Assembly: GCA_017935265.1 (NCBI GenBank)
Contig: JAGBHX010000125.1
Span: forward strand, 1-33,453
Origin: Clostridia bacterium
Lineage (GTDB): Bacteria; Bacillota; Clostridia; Oscillospirales; Acutalibacteraceae
Direction: 5' to 3'
Length of the DNA stretch: 33,453 nt
This document shows positions 21,243-30,750 of the stretch, piece after piece. The position numbers were made by a program, and so were the translations under genes. The notes under the pieces are model-generated. The model searched no databases and was not told the origin of the DNA. It was given only the letters and a program-made list of their open reading frames with translations. Positions within the stretch are counted from its first letter, which is position 1. Each line of letters starts with the position of its first letter.

Positions 21243-23101
21243 TTTTTGCCTCCTGATAATTTTTTGATATATTCGTTCAACAGCTTCAGGTCTGCCGTGG
21301 TGAGCCTGCCGTCATAGTCTAGGTCACCTGCGGCAACATCCTTGTCATCGCAATAAACTTCTGCTTTGAGAATAAGGCTCAGAAGCTCGTAGTCATCCTT
21401 GTTCACTTCGCCGTCATCATCAATATCGGCATAAAATGAAATTTCAAGGCTGTCAATGAGATTTCCGAGGTTGTCAAAAAGCTTAACAAATCCGTTTTCG
21501 TAAACTGCATTTTCATTGTGAAATTGGTTGATAATGTAATCGGTGTTCATATTCAGATAAACGCCCGTGAGGTAGCCAAGGCTCACTCTGAAGGTGGAGT
21601 TGCCTTTGAGCGCCAGCTTCATTTCATCAGTAAAAGCCTTGACACATACGTTATTGTAGCCCTCGGCAACAGTGTCTTGCCATTGGGTGTAATCTTCGCC
21701 GACTGTGAAATAGCTCTGCCCCTCTTCGCCGTAATATGAGCGCTCGTGTGCGCCGTCAAACCCTTCGGGATATTCAAGAGGGATGCAGGCGTTGTAGCCT
21801 TCGGGTACGGTTAGAGTAACAACAACGCTGTAATGTGTGCCGCTTTTGATTGTAACGGCTTCGTCAAGGGGAATTGTGTAATATCCTCTGTGGTCAAGGT
21901 GGCCCGATTTTTCGGCTCTGAGTCTGCCTTCGGTGGGATTGCTTCCGTCTTTTAAGTCTGTGTAGATTTTTACGGTATAATCCACGTCGTTCTGCACGGT
22001 GTGGAATGAAACGGCTTTGAGTGCTTCAAGACTGTCTGATGTGAAAACGTTTGCCATCGACATCGTAGTTTCGCCTGTTATATATGCCCAGCCCTTGTAG
22101 CCGAAGCCGTCGTATTGGTAAATATTGTCGTAATTGTCGGCGCTTTCCATATCGTAAGAAACGAAGGCGGAAAGTGACGGGTCGCAGTAAGAAATCCAGC
22201 AGTAGCCGTCGTTCCCCCAATGCTCACCCCAGGAGTTTTTCACAAGCCACGCGCCATCACGCTCGGGAGTGCGCTTGAAATTATCCTTAATGTAATTGTC
22301 GTCCCAGCCAACGATAACTGCGGTGTGGTTGGTGTAATCCACGCTGTTCTGATAATATGCCGCACCGTTGACGGTGGGATTGAGGAAGGTGATGTTGTAA
22401 TAAAACGAAACGGTGATTGAACCGTTGTCGATAATTGACTGCTTGATGCCCGTTTCATCGTCGGGCGAAATATATTCGGAATTCTGCAAATGGGCAACAG
22501 AGCTGTAACGAGCCTCTTCACCGTAATTTCCCATAAGGTCGGGGAAGCCGTTGAAGGGCGCATTTTCTTCTGTTTCTGTGCCTGACCAGCGCGCAAGGGC
22601 AAAAACGGAGCGCATCCAGTTGCCGCCGTCGGTAAAGGGTGAGGGGCAGAAAATTCCGTCGCCGTAGGTGGGGTCAGCGGTGTTGTTGCTCAGGCTCTGC
22701 AGCCCGAACCAGGTAAGGTGAGCCTCAGAATAGTCAACTGAATTTATGTCGGCAAAGCCTTTTTTAACGGCGCTTGTTTCGGCCGCAGAAATGGCGGCAA
22801 AGGACCAGCAGGCACCGGTGCTTGCCTGATTTTTAACAGAGGTAATCAGTCCGTGCTCCCTTGCATCATAGCTGGCGGGAATAACCGTTTCGGGGGGAGT
22901 CGGGGTTGTCTGGTCGGAAAACTGACTGTCATAAACGGTGTTGCCGTTGCTATCCTTGAGGGTGATGTTGAAATCTACGGTGTCAATCACGCTGATGACT
23001 TCCAGCTGTTCCATAATATCTTTTTTGTTTATTATCTCACCGAGGGCGGGGAAAATTGCGATTAAAATGCTTAAAAGAAAGCTGATAAAGGTTCTTATCA
23101 C
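21239..23101 (-). CDS. Secreted papain-family (C1) cysteine protease with dockerin
   Basis: About 620 residues. A signal peptide (IRTFISFLLSILIAIFPALG) leads to a short region, then a C1A peptidase domain with VIPASYDAREHGLITSVKNQ, catalytic Cys in STGACWSFA (about 98), His in DYTNHTAVIVGW (about 259) and Asn in LVKNSWGEHWG (about 289). A beta-sandwich, lectin-like region (about 325-490) follows. The C-terminus (about 556-620) has two calcium-loop repeats (DIDDDGEVNKDD and DLDYDGRLTTAD), the signature of a type I dockerin. The protein is therefore probably exported and docked to a cohesin scaffold. The GTG at 23101 has better Shine-Dalgarno spacing (7 bases from GGAGG) than the ATG at 23107, which abuts it. 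Confidence 0.88.
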   Translation of the reverse strand: MIRTFISFLLSILIAIFPALGEIINKKDIMEQLEVISVIDTVDFNITLKDSNGNTVYDSQFSDQTTPTPPETVIPASYDAREHGLITSVKNQASTGACWSFAAISAAETSAVKKGFADINSVDYSEAHLTWFGLQSLSNNTADPTYGDGIFCPSPFTDGGNWMRSVFALARWSGTETEENAPFNGFPDLMGNYGEEARYSSVAHLQNSEYISPDDETGIKQSIIDNGSITVSFYYNITFLNPTVNGAAYYQNSVDYTNHTAVIVGWDDNYIKDNFKRTPERDGAWLVKNSWGEHWGNDGYCWISYCDPSLSAFVSYDMESADNYDNIYQYDGFGYKGWAYITGETTMSMANVFTSDSLEALKAVSFHTVQNDVDYTVKIYTDLKDGSNPTEGRLRAEKSGHLDHRGYYTIPLDEAVTIKSGTHYSVVVTLTVPEGYNACIPLEYPEGFDGAHERSYYGEEGQSYFTVGEDYTQWQDTVAEGYNNVCVKAFTDEMKLALKGNSTFRVSLGYLTGVYLNMNTDYIINQFHNENAVYENGFVKLFDNLGNLIDSLEISFYADIDDDGEVNKDDYELLSLILKAEVYCDDKDVAAGDLDYDGRLTTADLKLLNEYIKKLSGGKK

Positions 23102-23121
23102 GCGCATCCCTCCTTTTTATA

Positions 23122-23150
23122 ATAATAACATTAAATAAGGTCAAATTCAA
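23122..23150 (-). promoter_or_regulatory. Possible promoter of the C1 protease-ppa unit
   Basis: On the minus strand, TTGAAT (23150-23145) and TATTAT (23127-23122) are 17 bp apart. The predicted start lies only a few bases before the Shine-Dalgarno, so the leader would be very short. Confidence 0.4.
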
Positions 23151-23159
23151 GTGGAATTG

Positions 23160-23188
23160 TTGACATTCAAAGTCAAAGAGGTTAAAAT
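23160..23188 (+). promoter_or_regulatory. Strong promoter of the YD-repeat protein
   Basis: TTGACA (23160-23165), 17 bp, TAAAAT (23183-23188). The start codon is 30 bases further on, with GGAGG between. Confidence 0.8.
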
Positions 23189-23218
23189 GTAATCAACTGG
23201 ACTCACGGAGGTTTTGAA

Positions 23219-23992
23219 ATGAAAAATAAAAAGGTTAAAATTATTATAATTGTTGCCGCAGTGCTCCTTGTGGTTGCGGGCGCGGTTGTGGGCATTGTGG
23301 GCTATAACGCCGGCTGGTTCAGCCCCAAGGATGAGATTACCTCAAAGGTGATTTATGACGAAACAGGCACCTATGTTGAAAGAGAAGAATTTTACAAGGG
23401 CGAGGAGCTTCAGTATTCAGTTGATAAGGGATACAGCGATTTGGAGAAAACAAAGCTTTCAAGAGAAACATATAAAACCCCTGACGATAAAATAACAAAA
23501 ATCGTTCATTACAACGAAGGCGGAAAAATTTCAAGCGTGGATGAATACAACGGCAAAAGCCCTCAGCCTGCCATTCACCGTGAATATGTTGACGGTGTTG
23601 AAACAGGCAGATATTTCGCTTATGAATACTCTGAGGACGGCCTTCGTCTTCTCAACACGGTTGAATACGATGCCAACGGTGAGATTGTAAAAAAGGTTAA
23701 GCGTGAGTATAACGCCGACGAAAAAATCACTCTCTATCTTGAAACAGGCAAAGAGGGCAACCAGATTGCAAAAACCGTATATGAATACAATGCTGCCGGC
23801 AACGAAAGCAAGGTTACTTTCTATGACGGCGAGGGTGTAACGGGCTACGTTGATTATGAATACAACAAAGACGGACAGAGAACAAGAATGAATGAATATG
23901 TCAACGGCGAGCTTGTGAGCTACCGCACATATACCTATGACAAGGACGGCAATGCACAGCAGGAAATCCATTATCCGTCAGAAGAAAATTAA
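23219..23992 (+). CDS. Membrane-anchored YD-repeat-like protein
   Basis: A 257-residue protein with a signal anchor (about 6-29, VKIIIIVAAVLLVVAGAVVGIVG). The remainder is built from tandem beta-hairpin units of the Y-x-Y-[DNS]-x-x-G type, the clearest being YEYSEDG, VEYDANG, REYNADE, YEYNAAGN, YEYNKDGQ and YTYDKDGN at spacings of about 20-25 residues. These resemble the YD/RHS-type repeats of surface proteins, but there is no RHS core or toxin tip, so a short surface or periplasmic-face ligand-binding role is more likely. It has its own near-consensus promoter, ribosome site (GGAGG) and terminator. Confidence 0.7.
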   Translation: MKNKKVKIIIIVAAVLLVVAGAVVGIVGYNAGWFSPKDEITSKVIYDETGTYVEREEFYKGEELQYSVDKGYSDLEKTKLSRETYKTPDDKITKIVHYNEGGKISSVDEYNGKSPQPAIHREYVDGVETGRYFAYEYSEDGLRLLNTVEYDANGEIVKKVKREYNADEKITLYLETGKEGNQIAKTVYEYNAAGNESKVTFYDGEGVTGYVDYEYNKDGQRTRMNEYVNGELVSYRTYTYDKDGNAQQEIHYPSEEN

Positions 23993-23997
23993 AACCA

Positions 23998-24031
23998 ACA
24001 GACCTCGGTGTTAACCGGGGTCTGTTTTTTG
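23998..24031 (+). terminator. Terminator after the YD-repeat gene
   Basis: An 11-bp stem with one mismatch (23998-24008 with 24015-24025) followed by TTTTTT. Confidence 0.9.
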
Positions 24032-24141
24032 TGTTTGTGCAAATTGGTTGTTTGCCGCGAAATATGGATTTTTTTGTAACAAACTATACAAATGAGTGGT
24101 AATAAAACCAAAGTTTTTTTGAATATAATAGTCAAAAAGTC

Positions 24142-24169
24142 TTGAATAATGAAAAAAGTCTGTTATAAT
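24142..24169 (+). promoter_or_regulatory. Promoter of the glycogen operon
   Basis: TTGAAT (24142-24147), 16 bp, TATAAT (24164-24169). The transcript would start just before a 7-bp hairpin at 24181-24201. Confidence 0.7.
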
Positions 24170-24180
24170 GAAAATGTGTA

Positions 24181-24201
24181 AGTTGGCGAATGGTGCCAAC
24201 T
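24181..24201 (+). other. Leader hairpin at the 5' end of the glg mRNA
   Basis: AGTTGGC pairs with GCCAACT across a 7-base loop within about 5 bases of the predicted transcript start. It could stabilise the message; it is not a terminator, as no T run follows. Confidence 0.4.
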
Positions 24202-24225
24202 TATGTGTGAAAGGATGTGTAAGAA

Positions 24226-26154
24226 ATGCAAAATGAAATGCCCAAAAGCTATGAAATACCCACTTACCTCTTTCATCAGGGCTCCAATGCCCGAAGCTAT
24301 GATTTCCTCGGCGCGCATAATGACGGCGAGGGCCACACGGTGTTCCGCACCTGGGCACCTAACGCCAAGGGAGTGAGTGTTGTCGGCGATTTTAACGGCT
24401 GGAACGAAGCAGCCTCGCCTATGACAAAAATCACCGACGGCGGAATCTGGGAAGCGGTTACTGATGAGCTCAATCAGTTTGACGTGTATAAATTCTGCGT
24501 AACTGCCGCCGACGGCAGACAGCTTATGAAAGCAGATCCCTACGGCTTTCACACGGAAACACGTCCTGCAAACGCATCTAAGTTTTATGACATTGAGGGC
24601 TATGAGTGGCACGACTCAAAGTGGCTTGAAAAGCGAAAGAAAACAAGCATTTATGAAAGCCCTGTCAATATTTATGAAGTTCATGCAGGCTCGTGGAAGC
24701 AGCACGAGGACGGCAACTTTTATTCCTACCGTCAGCTTGCAGACGAGCTTTGTGATTATGTTAAAGAAACGGGCTACACTCACGTTGAGTTTCTGCCCCT
24801 TAGCGAATATCCCTTTGACGGCTCTTGGGGTTATCAGGTAACAGGCTATTTTGCCCCCACCTCACGCTACGGTGAGCCAAAGGATTTGATGTATCTTATC
24901 GACAAATTCCACCAGAACGGGATTGGTGTTATCCTTGACTGGGTTCCTGCCCACTTCCCTAAGGATGCCCACGGTCTTTATGAATTTGACGGCGGACCGT
25001 GCTATGAATATGCTGACATCCGCAAGGGTGAGCACCTTGAATGGGGCACAAAGGTTTTTGACTACGGACGAAACGAAGTGCGAAGCTTCTTGCTTTCAAG
25101 TGCACTTTTCTGGATTGAAAAATATCATATCGACGGTCTGAGAGTGGATGCCGTTGCATCAATGCTTTATCTTGATTACGGCAGAGACGACGGCCATTGG
25201 ATTGCCAACCAATACGGCGGCAACGAAAACCTCGAGGCCATTGAATTTATCCGCAAGCTTAACACCGTGCTTTTTACAGAGCATAACGATATTCTTATGA
25301 TTGCGGAAGAAAGTACCGCCTGGCCCATGGTTTCCAAGCCTGCGGGTGACGGCGGACTCGGCTTCAACTTCAAATGGAATATGGGCTGGATGAATGACTG
25401 CCTGAGATATTTCTCCCTTGACGGCTATTTCAGAAAGTTCAATCACAACAATCTGACCTTTTCATTTATGTATGCGTTTTCCGAGAATTTTGTTCTTCCC
25501 ATTTCCCACGATGAAGTGGTTCACGGCAAATGCTCGCTGATTAACAAAATGCCCGGCTCTTATGAAGAAAAGTTTGCAGGTGTGCGCTCATTTATGTGCT
25601 ACCTTATGGCGCACCCCGGCAAAAAGCTTATGTTTATGGGCTCGGAATTCGGCCAGTTTATTGAGTGGAATTATGAAAAAGGTCTTGACTGGTTGCTTCT
25701 TGATTATGACAAGCACCGCCAGCTTCACAGCTTTGTTAAAGAGCTTAACACTTTTTATAAGAACACCCCCGCCCTGTGGCAGATAGACTTTTCTTGGGAG
25801 GGCTTTGAGTGGATTGTCAGTGACGATAACTCAAACTCGGTTATTGCCTTCAGACGAAAAGACAAGCAGGGCAAAGAAATTATTGCAGCCTGTAACTTCA
25901 CAAATGTGCGCCGCGAGAGCTATCGGATCGGCGTTCCCGTTGCAGGAGCTTATGAGGTGGTTTTCAATTCTGATGATAAAGCCTTCGGCGGTGACGGAGT
26001 GACCGACCAAAAAATCATCAGAAGCGAACCGATACCCATGCACTCGCAAGCAAACAGCATAGAACTGGATTTGGCCGGATTAAGTGCTGTTTACATTAAA
26101 CTCAAACGCAAAAACCCAACAAGAAAAAACAGCAAAACCAAGAAGGAGGATTAA
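24226..26154 (+). CDS. glgB: 1,4-alpha-glucan branching enzyme
   Basis: A 642-residue GH13 enzyme that forms alpha-1,6 branches in glycogen. An N-terminal CBM48-type domain (about 20-115, [21 protein letters not shown]) precedes the barrel. Catalytic residues are D308 in [10 protein letters not shown]361 in [10 protein letters not shown] and D429 in SHDEVVHGK, all characteristic of GlgB. Length is normal for the short (single N-domain) type. The ATG has AAGGA about 10 bases upstream. It is first in glgB-C-D-A; glgC starts 5 bases after its stop. Confidence 0.95.
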   Translation: MQNEMPKSYEIPTYLFHQGSNARSYDFLGAHNDGEGHTVFRTWAPNAKGVSVVGDFNGWNEAASPMTKITDGGIWEAVTDELNQFDVYKFCVTAADGRQLMKADPYGFHTETRPANASKFYDIEGYEWHDSKWLEKRKKTSIYESPVNIYEVHAGSWKQHEDGNFYSYRQLADELCDYVKETGYTHVEFLPLSEYPFDGSWGYQVTGYFAPTSRYGEPKDLMYLIDKFHQNGIGVILDWVPAHFPKDAHGLYEFDGGPCYEYADIRKGEHLEWGTKVFDYGRNEVRSFLLSSALFWIEKYHIDGLRVDAVASMLYLDYGRDDGHWIANQYGGNENLEAIEFIRKLNTVLFTEHNDILMIAEESTAWPMVSKPAGDGGLGFNFKWNMGWMNDCLRYFSLDGYFRKFNHNNLTFSFMYAFSENFVLPISHDEVVHGKCSLINKMPGSYEEKFAGVRSFMCYLMAHPGKKLMFMGSEFGQFIEWNYEKGLDWLLLDYDKHRQLHSFVKELNTFYKNTPALWQIDFSWEGFEWIVSDDNSNSVIAFRRKDKQGKEIIAACNFTNVRRESYRIGVPVAGAYEVVFNSDDKAFGGDGVTDQKIIRSEPIPMHSQANSIELDLAGLSAVYIKLKRKNPTRKNSKTKKED

Positions 26155-26159
26155 CAAAA

Positions 26160-27377
26160 ATGTCCAGAAAACACGAATGTATTGCCATGCTTCTCGCAGG
26201 TGGACAGGGAAGCAGATTGGGAATACTCACCAAAAACATTGCAAAGCCTGCCGTGCCCTACGGCGGCAAATACCGTATTATTGATTTCCCTCTTTCTAAC
26301 TGTGTAAATTCAGGCATTTATACAGTTGGCGTGCTGACACAGTATCAGCCCTTGGAGCTTAACGATTATATCGGTAACGGTCAAGCATGGGACCTTGACA
26401 GAGCAGACGGCGGTGTTCACATCCTTTCACCCTATCAGCAGATTAAGGGAACAGAATGGTACAAGGGCACAGCCAATGCCATCTATCAGAACATCAATTT
26501 CATTGACAGATATGACCCCGAATATGTTGCAGTTCTTTCGGGCGACCATATTTACAAAATGGATTATTCCGATATGCTCGCTTATCACAAAGAAAAGAAT
26601 GCTGACTGCACCATTGCTATGCTCGAGGTTCCGTGGGAAGAGGCATCACGCTTCGGTCTTATGTTTGTTGACGACGAAGGAAGAATTACCGCCTTTGAAG
26701 AAAAACCGAAGAACCCCAAGAGCAACAAGGCTTCAATGGGTGTTTATATGTTCACATGGAAAAAGCTTCGCCAGTATCTTCTTGACGATGAAGCAAATCC
26801 CCAGTCAAGCAACGACTTCGGCCACGACCTTATTCCTGCAATGCACGAAAACGGAGAGCGTCTTTTCGCCTACGCTTTTGACGGTTATTGGAAGGATGTA
26901 GGAACAATCGACAGCCTTTGGGAGGCAAACCTTGACCTGCTCAACCCCAAGGTTGACCTTGATTTGACCGACACATCATGGAAAATTTATGCAAAGAACA
27001 CAGCCTCAACGCCTCACTATGTTTCTGCCGATGCAAAGGTGCAGAATTCAATGATTACCGAGGGCTGTGAGGTTTACGGCGATGTTGATTTCTCTGTTCT
27101 TTTCTCTGACGTAACAGTTGAGGAAGGCGCAGTTGTTAAAGATTCAATCATTATGCCCAACACAGTTATCAAGTCGGGCGCAACAGTTCAGTATGCAATC
27201 GTTGCCGAGGGCGCAGTTATTGAGCCGGGCGCAGTGGTTGGTCAGCGACCCGAGGATATGGAAAATCTTGAAGATTGGGGCGTAGCCGTTGTAGGCGCAG
27301 GTGTCAACGTTGGCGAAGGCGCAAAGGTAGCTCCCAAAGAAATGGTTGGCGAAGATGTAAAGGGGGAAGCAAAATGA
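26160..27377 (+). CDS. glgC: Glucose-1-phosphate adenylyltransferase, catalytic subunit
   Basis: A 405-residue nucleotidyltransferase that makes ADP-glucose and pyrophosphate from glucose-1-phosphate and ATP. The catalytic loop is intact ([11 protein letters not shown], residues 11-21), followed by [21 protein letters not shown] and, mid-protein, [14 protein letters not shown]. The C-terminal left-handed beta-helix (about 290-395) is the usual allosteric region. GGAGGATTAAC precedes the ATG. It overlaps glgD by ATGA. In Firmicutes GlgC and GlgD form a hetero-oligomer. Confidence 0.95.
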   Translation: MSRKHECIAMLLAGGQGSRLGILTKNIAKPAVPYGGKYRIIDFPLSNCVNSGIYTVGVLTQYQPLELNDYIGNGQAWDLDRADGGVHILSPYQQIKGTEWYKGTANAIYQNINFIDRYDPEYVAVLSGDHIYKMDYSDMLAYHKEKNADCTIAMLEVPWEEASRFGLMFVDDEGRITAFEEKPKNPKSNKASMGVYMFTWKKLRQYLLDDEANPQSSNDFGHDLIPAMHENGERLFAYAFDGYWKDVGTIDSLWEANLDLLNPKVDLDLTDTSWKIYAKNTASTPHYVSADAKVQNSMITEGCEVYGDVDFSVLFSDVTVEEGAVVKDSIIMPNTVIKSGATVQYAIVAEGAVIEPGAVVGQRPEDMENLEDWGVAVVGAGVNVGEGAKVAPKEMVGEDVKGEAK

Positions 27378-28483
27378 GAGGCAACAACGTACTTGGAATA
27401 ATATTCCCTAATGTTTATGACGAGGCTCTGGGCGGACTCACCGCTCTGCGCTCAATGGGCTCAGTTCCCTTCGGCGGAAGATACCGTTTAATCGACTTCC
27501 CGCTGTCATCAATGGTGGCCTGCGGAATGAGCAAAATCGGCGTAATCACCAAGAGCAACTATCAGTCACTTATGGACCACGTTGGCTCCGGCCGTGCTTG
27601 GGATTTGGCAAGAAAAAATGACGGTCTTTTCATTATTCCGCCCTTCAATACAGCAGGCGCAGGTCTTCATTCCACAAAAATGGAAGGTCTTGCAGGAGCA
27701 AGAGATTTCCTCAGCCACAGCGATGATGAATACGTTCTTCTTTCTGACTGTAACGTAGTCTGCAACATCGACTATCAGAAGCTTTTTGATTTCCATAAGG
27801 CCAAGGGTGCCGACATCACAATTGCCTGCGCAAAGGGCACGGCTCCCAAGCTCAACAAATGGGTGGGCGTAACTCTTGATGAGGATTCAAAAATCGTTGA
27901 CGCAGGCTTCATCACCGAAGACGGCGAGGCTTGCTTCTCACTCAATGTTATCTTTATGAGAAAAGCATTGCTTGAGCAGATTATCAATGAGGCTATCCGT
28001 GTTAATGACACAGATTTCGGCGCAGCTATCGTTATGAACAACCTTTCTTCAATGAAGGTTTACGGCTATGAGGAAACAGGCTTTGTTAAGGTAATCGACT
28101 CAATCGAAAGCTATTTTGAAATCAATATGTCGCTGCTTCAGAAGGACAACCGCAAGGCTCTTTTCTCAGGCAGAAAGGTATATACCAAAATCCGTGACGA
28201 AATTCCTGCAATTTACGGCCTCGGCTCAAAGGTTAAAAACTCACTTGTAACCGACGGTTGTGTTATTGACGGTGAGGTAGAAAATTCTATCCTTGCCCAC
28301 GGAGTTCACGTTGCAAAGGGCGCAGTTGTTAAAAACTGCATTATTATGAACAACACCTACATCAGCGAGGGTGTTCACCTCAACTGTGTAATTGCAGACA
28401 AAGAGGTTGTTATCAAGCCCAACAAAAATCTTTCGGGTGACCCCACATATCCCGTTTATATCGGCAAGAAAATTGTTATCTAA
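27374..28483 (+). CDS. glgD: Glucose-1-phosphate adenylyltransferase, GlgD subunit
   Basis: A 369-residue paralogue of GlgC. The ATG at 27374 overlaps the glgC stop and follows an AGGGGG. The nucleotide loop GGxGxRL of GlgC is missing ([17 protein letters not shown] instead), while the following [18 protein letters not shown] block and the C-terminal beta-helix are kept. This is the pattern of the regulatory, non-catalytic GlgD that raises GlgC activity in Geobacillus, Streptococcus and Ruminococcus. Confidence 0.95.
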   Translation: MRGNNVLGIIFPNVYDEALGGLTALRSMGSVPFGGRYRLIDFPLSSMVACGMSKIGVITKSNYQSLMDHVGSGRAWDLARKNDGLFIIPPFNTAGAGLHSTKMEGLAGARDFLSHSDDEYVLLSDCNVVCNIDYQKLFDFHKAKGADITIACAKGTAPKLNKWVGVTLDEDSKIVDAGFITEDGEACFSLNVIFMRKALLEQIINEAIRVNDTDFGAAIVMNNLSSMKVYGYEETGFVKVIDSIESYFEINMSLLQKDNRKALFSGRKVYTKIRDEIPAIYGLGSKVKNSLVTDGCVIDGEVENSILAHGVHVAKGAVVKNCIIMNNTYISEGVHLNCVIADKEVVIKPNKNLSGDPTYPVYIGKKIVI

Positions 28484-28494
28484 GGTGATTTTAT

Positions 28495-29919
28495 ATGAAA
28501 GTTTTATATGCTGCAAGTGAAGCTCTGCCCTTTATGGCCAGCGGTGGCCTCGGTGACGTGGCAGGCTCACTTCCCCAGGCTTTGAGAAAAAGACTTATCG
28601 GCTGCAGAGTTGTAATGCCCCTTTATGATTCAATCAAGCAGGAGCTTAAAGACACAATGAAATTTGTGACTCACATTTCTGTTCCTGTTTCGTGGCGCAG
28701 ACAGTACTGCGGAATTTTTGAAGCAAAGGTAGGCGGCGTTATCTACTATTTGCTCGATAATCAGTATTATTTTAAAAGAGACACAATCTACGGACAGTAT
28801 GATGATGCAGAAAGATTTGCTTTCTTCTCACGCGCTGTGCTTGAAATTCTGCCTCACATCGGCTTCAAGCCCGACATCATTCACTGCAATGACTGGCAGA
28901 CCGCATTGACTCCCGTTTATTATTCAACGATGTATGCCGACAAGCCCGGCTACGAAAACATCAAAACAGCCATAACAATCCACAACATTCAGTATCAGGG
29001 TGTTTACGGCAAAGAAATTCTCACCGATGTTTTGGGCTTTGGCGAAGAGCATTTTTCACTTCTTGAATATGACGGATGTGTCAACTTTATGAAGGGCGGC
29101 ATCGAATGCGCCAACAAGGTCACAACCGTTAGCCCCTCTTATGCCAATGAAATTCTTGATCCCTGGTATTCCCACGGTCTTGATGCAATTCTTCACGAAA
29201 GAAAATATAAGCTCCAGGGTATTCTCAACGGAATCGACGTTGAAAATTACAACCCCGAAACCGACAGCAGAATTTTTGAAAATTATTCTGCCGCAAAGCC
29301 TCAGAATAAAAAGAAAAACAAAGCAGCTCTTCAGGAGTTTATGGGATTGCCTCAGCGTGATGACGTTCCCGTTATTTCAATGGTAACACGTCTTGTTTCT
29401 CACAAAGGTCTTGACCTTGTGAAGGCCGTTGCAGATGAGCTTCTGGAAACAAGCGATGTTCAGCTCATTATTCTCGGCTCGGGCGACTGGCAGTATGAAA
29501 ACTTCTTCAAGGAGCTTGCCGCCCGTCACCGTGACAAGGTTGGCTTGTGGATCGGCTTTGTGCCTGACCTTGCTCAGAAGATTTATGCAGGCAGTGACAT
29601 TTTCCTTATGCCCTCAAAGAGTGAGCCCTGCGGACTTTCACAGATGGTAGCCCTCAGATACGGAACGGTTCCCATTGTCCGCGAAACAGGCGGCCTTCGT
29701 GATTCAATCAAAGACAGCGGCGACGGTGAGGGTAACGGCTTTACCTTTGCCAACTACAACGCTCACGAAATGCTTTATACAATCCGCCGCGCTCTTGAAG
29801 GCTACGCCAACAAAGAAGGCTGGCAGATGCTTGTTCAGCGCGCCCTTGAAAGTGACTTCAGCTGGGGACGCTCGGCAAACGAGTATATCAGAATGTATAA
29901 GGCTATGCTCAAAGAATAA
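28495..29919 (+). CDS. glgA: Glycogen synthase (GT5)
   Basis: A 474-residue GT-B glycosyltransferase that extends alpha-1,4-glucan from ADP-glucose. Visible landmarks: the N-terminal glycine loop (SGGLGDVAGSLPQAL, about 17-31), HCNDWQTAL, TIHNIQYQG and the C-terminal PSKSEPCGLSQM nucleotide-sugar block with RETGGLRDS. The N-terminal loop reads MASGGLGD where E. coli GlgA has KTGGL, so the substrate-contacting lysine is replaced, a variant I believe recurs in clostridia. AAGGTGA precedes the ATG. It is the last glg gene. Confidence 0.95.
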   Translation: MKVLYAASEALPFMASGGLGDVAGSLPQALRKRLIGCRVVMPLYDSIKQELKDTMKFVTHISVPVSWRRQYCGIFEAKVGGVIYYLLDNQYYFKRDTIYGQYDDAERFAFFSRAVLEILPHIGFKPDIIHCNDWQTALTPVYYSTMYADKPGYENIKTAITIHNIQYQGVYGKEILTDVLGFGEEHFSLLEYDGCVNFMKGGIECANKVTTVSPSYANEILDPWYSHGLDAILHERKYKLQGILNGIDVENYNPETDSRIFENYSAAKPQNKKKNKAALQEFMGLPQRDDVPVISMVTRLVSHKGLDLVKAVADELLETSDVQLIILGSGDWQYENFFKELAARHRDKVGLWIGFVPDLAQKIYAGSDIFLMPSKSEPCGLSQMVALRYGTVPIVRETGGLRDSIKDSGDGEGNGFTFANYNAHEMLYTIRRALEGYANKEGWQMLVQRALESDFSWGRSANEYIRMYKAMLKE

Positions 29920-29935
29920 TAAAATCCAATGCAAT

Positions 29936-29963
29936 AAAACGGAAGACTGCGGTCTTCCGTTTT
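29936..29963 (+). terminator. Terminator/attenuator between glgA and the phosphatase
   Basis: A perfect 12-bp stem (29936-29947 with 29952-29963) whose 3' arm ends in TTTT and abuts the Shine-Dalgarno of the next gene. It probably lets only part of the transcription through. Confidence 0.75.
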
Positions 29964-29973
29964 GGAGGTTTAA

Positions 29974-30666
29974 ATGAAATCTTACTATATCTATCTTCTC
30001 CGTCACGGTCTGACGGAGGGTAATGCTCTGGGTAAGTACATCGGGCACACCGACGAATCTCTTTCTCAGGAGGGAATTGCCCAGATTGAAAGAATGAAAA
30101 AGGATTATGACTATCCCTCAGCTCCCATTGTTTTTTCAAGCCCTTTGAAAAGATGCCTTGAAACTGCAAAGCTGATTTATCCTGCTTGTGAGCCTATTGA
30201 GCTTGAGGGCCTGATTGAATGTAACTTCGGCGAGTTTGAAGACAGAACTGCCGCCGAGCTTGAAGAGCATCCCGTTTTTCCCGATTGGATTGCAGGCAAG
30301 CAGGGTGTTGCCCCTCCCTTTGGTGAGAGCAACGAGGAGTTTGCAAAAAGAATTGCCGAAACCTTTGTTAAAATGGTTGACGGCCTTCTTAAAACAGGCA
30401 CCCGCAAGTGTGCGGTAATCACTCACTCAGGTGTGCTCAGCGCGTTGCTTTCCTTTTTCGGTCTTCCCGAAGCACCGATGCACGAGTGGACTGTTCCCGG
30501 CGGCTGCGGATATGAAATCAGAATTACCCCCTCTCTGTGGTCTCAGGCTCGCAAGGTTGAGGTAACAGCACAGATTCCCTACATCCCCGGCGAAAAGGAT
30601 GAGGGCTACGTTTCGGCCGATGATTTTGACGCTGACTTCAATGTGGAAGACTATCTTTACGATTGA
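29974..30666 (+). CDS. Histidine phosphatase family protein
   Basis: A 230-residue phosphoglycerate-mutase-like phosphatase. The phospho-acceptor motif is LRHGLTEGN (His11), with GHTDESLSQEG, FSSPLKRCLETA, an acidic ECNFGEFEDRT block and the second His in VITHSGVLSALL, all as in CobC/PhoE-type enzymes. The substrate is unknown; alpha-ribazole phosphate, sugar phosphates or nucleotides are all possible. The acidic C-terminal extension (SADDFDADFNVEDYLYD) is unusual. GGAGG lies directly after the glg hairpin. Confidence 0.88.
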   Translation: MKSYYIYLLRHGLTEGNALGKYIGHTDESLSQEGIAQIERMKKDYDYPSAPIVFSSPLKRCLETAKLIYPACEPIELEGLIECNFGEFEDRTAAELEEHPVFPDWIAGKQGVAPPFGESNEEFAKRIAETFVKMVDGLLKTGTRKCAVITHSGVLSALLSFFGLPEAPMHEWTVPGGCGYEIRITPSLWSQARKVEVTAQIPYIPGEKDEGYVSADDFDADFNVEDYLYD

Positions 30667-30691
30667 CAGACGGCAAAAAAACATATATAAT
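30663..30691 (+). promoter_or_regulatory. Perfect consensus promoter for the CorC/HlyC gene
   Basis: TTGACA (30663-30668), 17 bp, TATAAT (30686-30691). The -35 overlaps the stop codon of the phosphatase gene. Confidence 0.9.
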
Positions 30692-30750
30692 GTCTTTGTC
30701 TTGTTTAGACAATAAATAATCAGATAAATTTTGAAAGGAGCAAATCCGCT

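Noticed and set aside
24163-24612. 149-codon minus-strand frame over the start of glgB
   Set aside because: It is antisense to a clear GlgB N-domain; its composition is that of a shadow frame and it has no supported start.
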